NCBI GenBank assembly: GCA_900545995.1
Contig: URBM01000098.1
Location: 1-6,915 of the forward strand
Direction: 5' to 3'
DNA length: 6,915 bases
Source: an uncultured Collinsella sp.
GTDB lineage: Bacteria > Actinomycetota > Coriobacteriia > Coriobacteriales > Coriobacteriaceae
The notes under the pieces are model-generated. The model ran no database searches. It had not been told where the DNA came from and saw nothing but the letters and a program-made list of their open reading frames with translations. Position numbers and translations under genes: made by a program. Below are positions 6,141-6,915 of this stretch, piece by piece; within the stretch, counting starts at the first letter, position 1, and each line of letters begins with the position of its first letter.

Positions 6141-6315
6141 GAGGCCGCTCGCCGCCATGCTCGCCCTCCTCTCCGCAGCGCTCCTTCTGGGCGGGAATGC
6201 CCTGCTCGACGCCGGCTGGGGGTCGGCGCTGCGCTCGATCGCCGACCGCGTGCTGCCCAACCCTGAGATCGTCATGTTGGCACCCGCAGCTGCGCGCGGG
6301 GCTCTGGACCGCTGA
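6133..6315 (+). CDS. 60-residue single-helix membrane or exported microprotein, unknown function
   Basis: I do not recognise this protein. It starts with MRRRP, followed by a strongly hydrophobic stretch at about 6-24 (LAAMLALLSAALLLGGNALL), which could be a membrane anchor or uncleaved signal. About 36 residues follow that would lie outside the membrane (DAGWGSALRSIADRV, then LPNPEIVMLAPAAARGALDR). There is no Cys, so it is not a lipobox lipoprotein like NisI or SpaI. GGGAGG at 6123-6128 is a good ribosome site 4 nt ahead of the ATG, and the start overlaps lanG by 8 nt, which supports real, coupled translation. Its place between transporter and response regulator suggests an accessory immunity or sensing role; that is inference. 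A chance ORF in GC-rich DNA remains possible. Confidence 0.6.
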   Translation: MRRRPLAAMLALLSAALLLGGNALLDAGWGSALRSIADRVLPNPEIVMLAPAAARGALDR

Positions 6316-6333
6316 ATGCGGCGCTAGTACAAT
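6305..6333 (+). promoter_or_regulatory. Candidate promoter for the response-regulator gene
   Basis: TGGACC (6305-6310, 4 of 6 to the -35 consensus) and TACAAT (6328-6333, 5 of 6 to the -10) are 17 nt apart. The -35 lies in the last codons of the microprotein gene. Transcription would start near 6340, just ahead of the ribosome site. In such GC-rich DNA a TACAAT with correct spacing is notable. It would let the regulator be made independently of the transporter. Confidence 0.5.
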
Positions 6334-6348
6334 TCCGACGAGAGTTTC

Positions 6349-6355
6349 AGGAGGT
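6349..6355 (+). promoter_or_regulatory. Strong ribosome binding site of the response regulator
   Basis: AGGAGGT, a near-perfect anti-Shine-Dalgarno match, lies 5 nt ahead of the ATG at 6361. It fixes the start and is stronger than any other site in the window. Confidence 0.85.
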
Positions 6356-6360
6356 CTAAC

Positions 6361-6867
6361 ATGGCGAGGATACTGGCAGTGGATGATGAACGGGCGATCC
6401 TCGACGCTCTCTCGCGCGTCCTCGGCCGCGACGGCCATGAGGTCGTCAGGGCAGCGGACCCGACGGCGGTCCCGGGGATGGACCTCTCGCGCTTCGACCT
6501 CGTGCTCTGCGACGTCATGATGCCGGGGCTCGACGGCTTCGAGCTCGTGCGGCAGATCCGCCCGGACTTCGACGGGCCCATCGTCTTCCTGACCGCGCGC
6601 GTGGCCGAGGAGGATGCCGTGGCCGCCTACGGCCTGGGCGCCGACGACTACGTCCGCAAGCCCTTCGGGGCCGCGGAACTGCGCGCCAAGGTCGCGGCCC
6701 ATCTACGCCGTGAGCGCCGGCCGCGCTCGCACGCCCTCTCCTTCGGGGAGGTGCGGATCGACCTCGGGGCGCGCGGCCTCGCCGTGGGCGACAAGGCCGT
6801 GCCGCTCACGCCCACCGAGTACGCCATCTGCGAGTACCTCGCGCGCCACCCCGGGCAGGTCATGAGC
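6361..6867 (+). CDS. OmpR/PhoB-family response regulator, C-terminus missing
   Basis: The first 169 residues of a two-component DNA-binding regulator are present; the rest (usually 50-60 residues) is cut by the right adapter. The receiver domain (1-118) has the acidic pocket D8-D9, phospho-acceptor D51 in CDVMMPGLDG, T78 in FLTAR, and K100-P101. A short Arg-rich linker leads into the winged-helix effector domain from about 126, with LTPTEYAICEYLARHPGQVMS (149-169) as its first helices. The recognition helix is missing. The last genomic codon is 6865-6867; what follows in frame (LSLIHI) is adapter. By context it probably senses antimicrobial peptide through a downstream histidine kinase and controls the transporter genes, like CprR, NisR or NukR-type systems. 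The gene is separated from the microprotein gene by 45 nt and appears to have its own promoter. Confidence 0.93.
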
Positions 6868-6915
6868 CTGTCTCTTATACACATCTGACGCTGCCGACGA
6901 TAAGGCTCGTGTAGA
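6868..6915 (+). other. Nextera Read 1 adapter with index (artefact)
   Basis: This is library sequence, not genome. It holds the reverse mosaic end CTGTCTCTTATACACATCT (6868-6886), GACGCTGCCGACGA (6887-6900), an 8-base block TAAGGCTC in the i5 index position (6901-6908), and GTGTAGA, the beginning of the P5 flow-cell sequence (6909-6915). It truncates the response-regulator gene. Confidence 0.98.

Noticed and set aside
4899..6275. 458-codon minus-strand open frame opposite the two permeases
   Set aside because: Same reason: stop codons are rare in GC-rich DNA, the product is biased in composition, and the plus strand encodes typical six-helix permeases with ribosome sites.
35..6867. tRNA, rRNA, CRISPR arrays, insertion sequences or attachment sites
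   Set aside because: No cloverleaf-like tRNA pattern, no regular repeat-spacer array, no transposase or integrase frame was seen by eye; the only sizeable repeat is the single palindrome at 3562-3618.

Overview
The window is 6.8 kb of bacterial DNA with Nextera (Tn5) sequencing adapters still attached at both ends (1-34 and 6868-6915). The genomic insert is therefore 35-6867, and the genes touching either edge are cut by library construction. The left block suggests a high-GC Gram-positive of the Actinomycetota. It has a phosphatidylglycerophosphate-synthase-type gene, a GarA/OdhI-like FHA gene and an FtsR-like MerR gene in the order known from actinobacteria. The moderate GC of this block, the apt neighbour and the PcsB/NlpC-P60-type secreted protein would fit a gut Coriobacteriia (Collinsella/Olsenella type). 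That placement is inference, not a database result.

Left block (35-3433, all on the minus strand, read right to left): pgsA, FHA protein, MerR regulator, apt, and the N-terminal 236 residues of a secreted coiled-coil cell-wall protein. The gaps are short (66, 3, 40 and 32 nt) and a good promoter lies just ahead of pgsA, so the five genes probably form one operon linking phospholipid synthesis, division/growth control, purine salvage and envelope remodelling.

Intergenic block (3434-3829): a divergent control region of lower GC. It holds the pgsA promoter, a striking 57-bp interrupted palindrome with perfect 13-bp outer arms, a short CACCAT/ATGGTG inverted repeat, and a GC-rich hairpin just ahead of the first right-hand gene.

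Right block (3830-6867, plus strand): a very GC-rich set of overlapping genes encoding a LanFEG-type ABC transporter (ATPase with the E-loop in place of the Q-loop, then two six-helix permeases), a 60-residue single-helix microprotein, and a PhoB/OmpR-type response regulator truncated by the right adapter. This is an antimicrobial-peptide self-protection/resistance module like those protecting lantibiotic producers (NisFEG, NukFEG) or resistant non-producers (CprABC with CprRK). No bacteriocin biosynthesis gene is visible. A sensor kinase is expected downstream but lies outside the window. The GC step between the blocks suggests the transporter module was acquired, or less likely that the molecule is chimeric.
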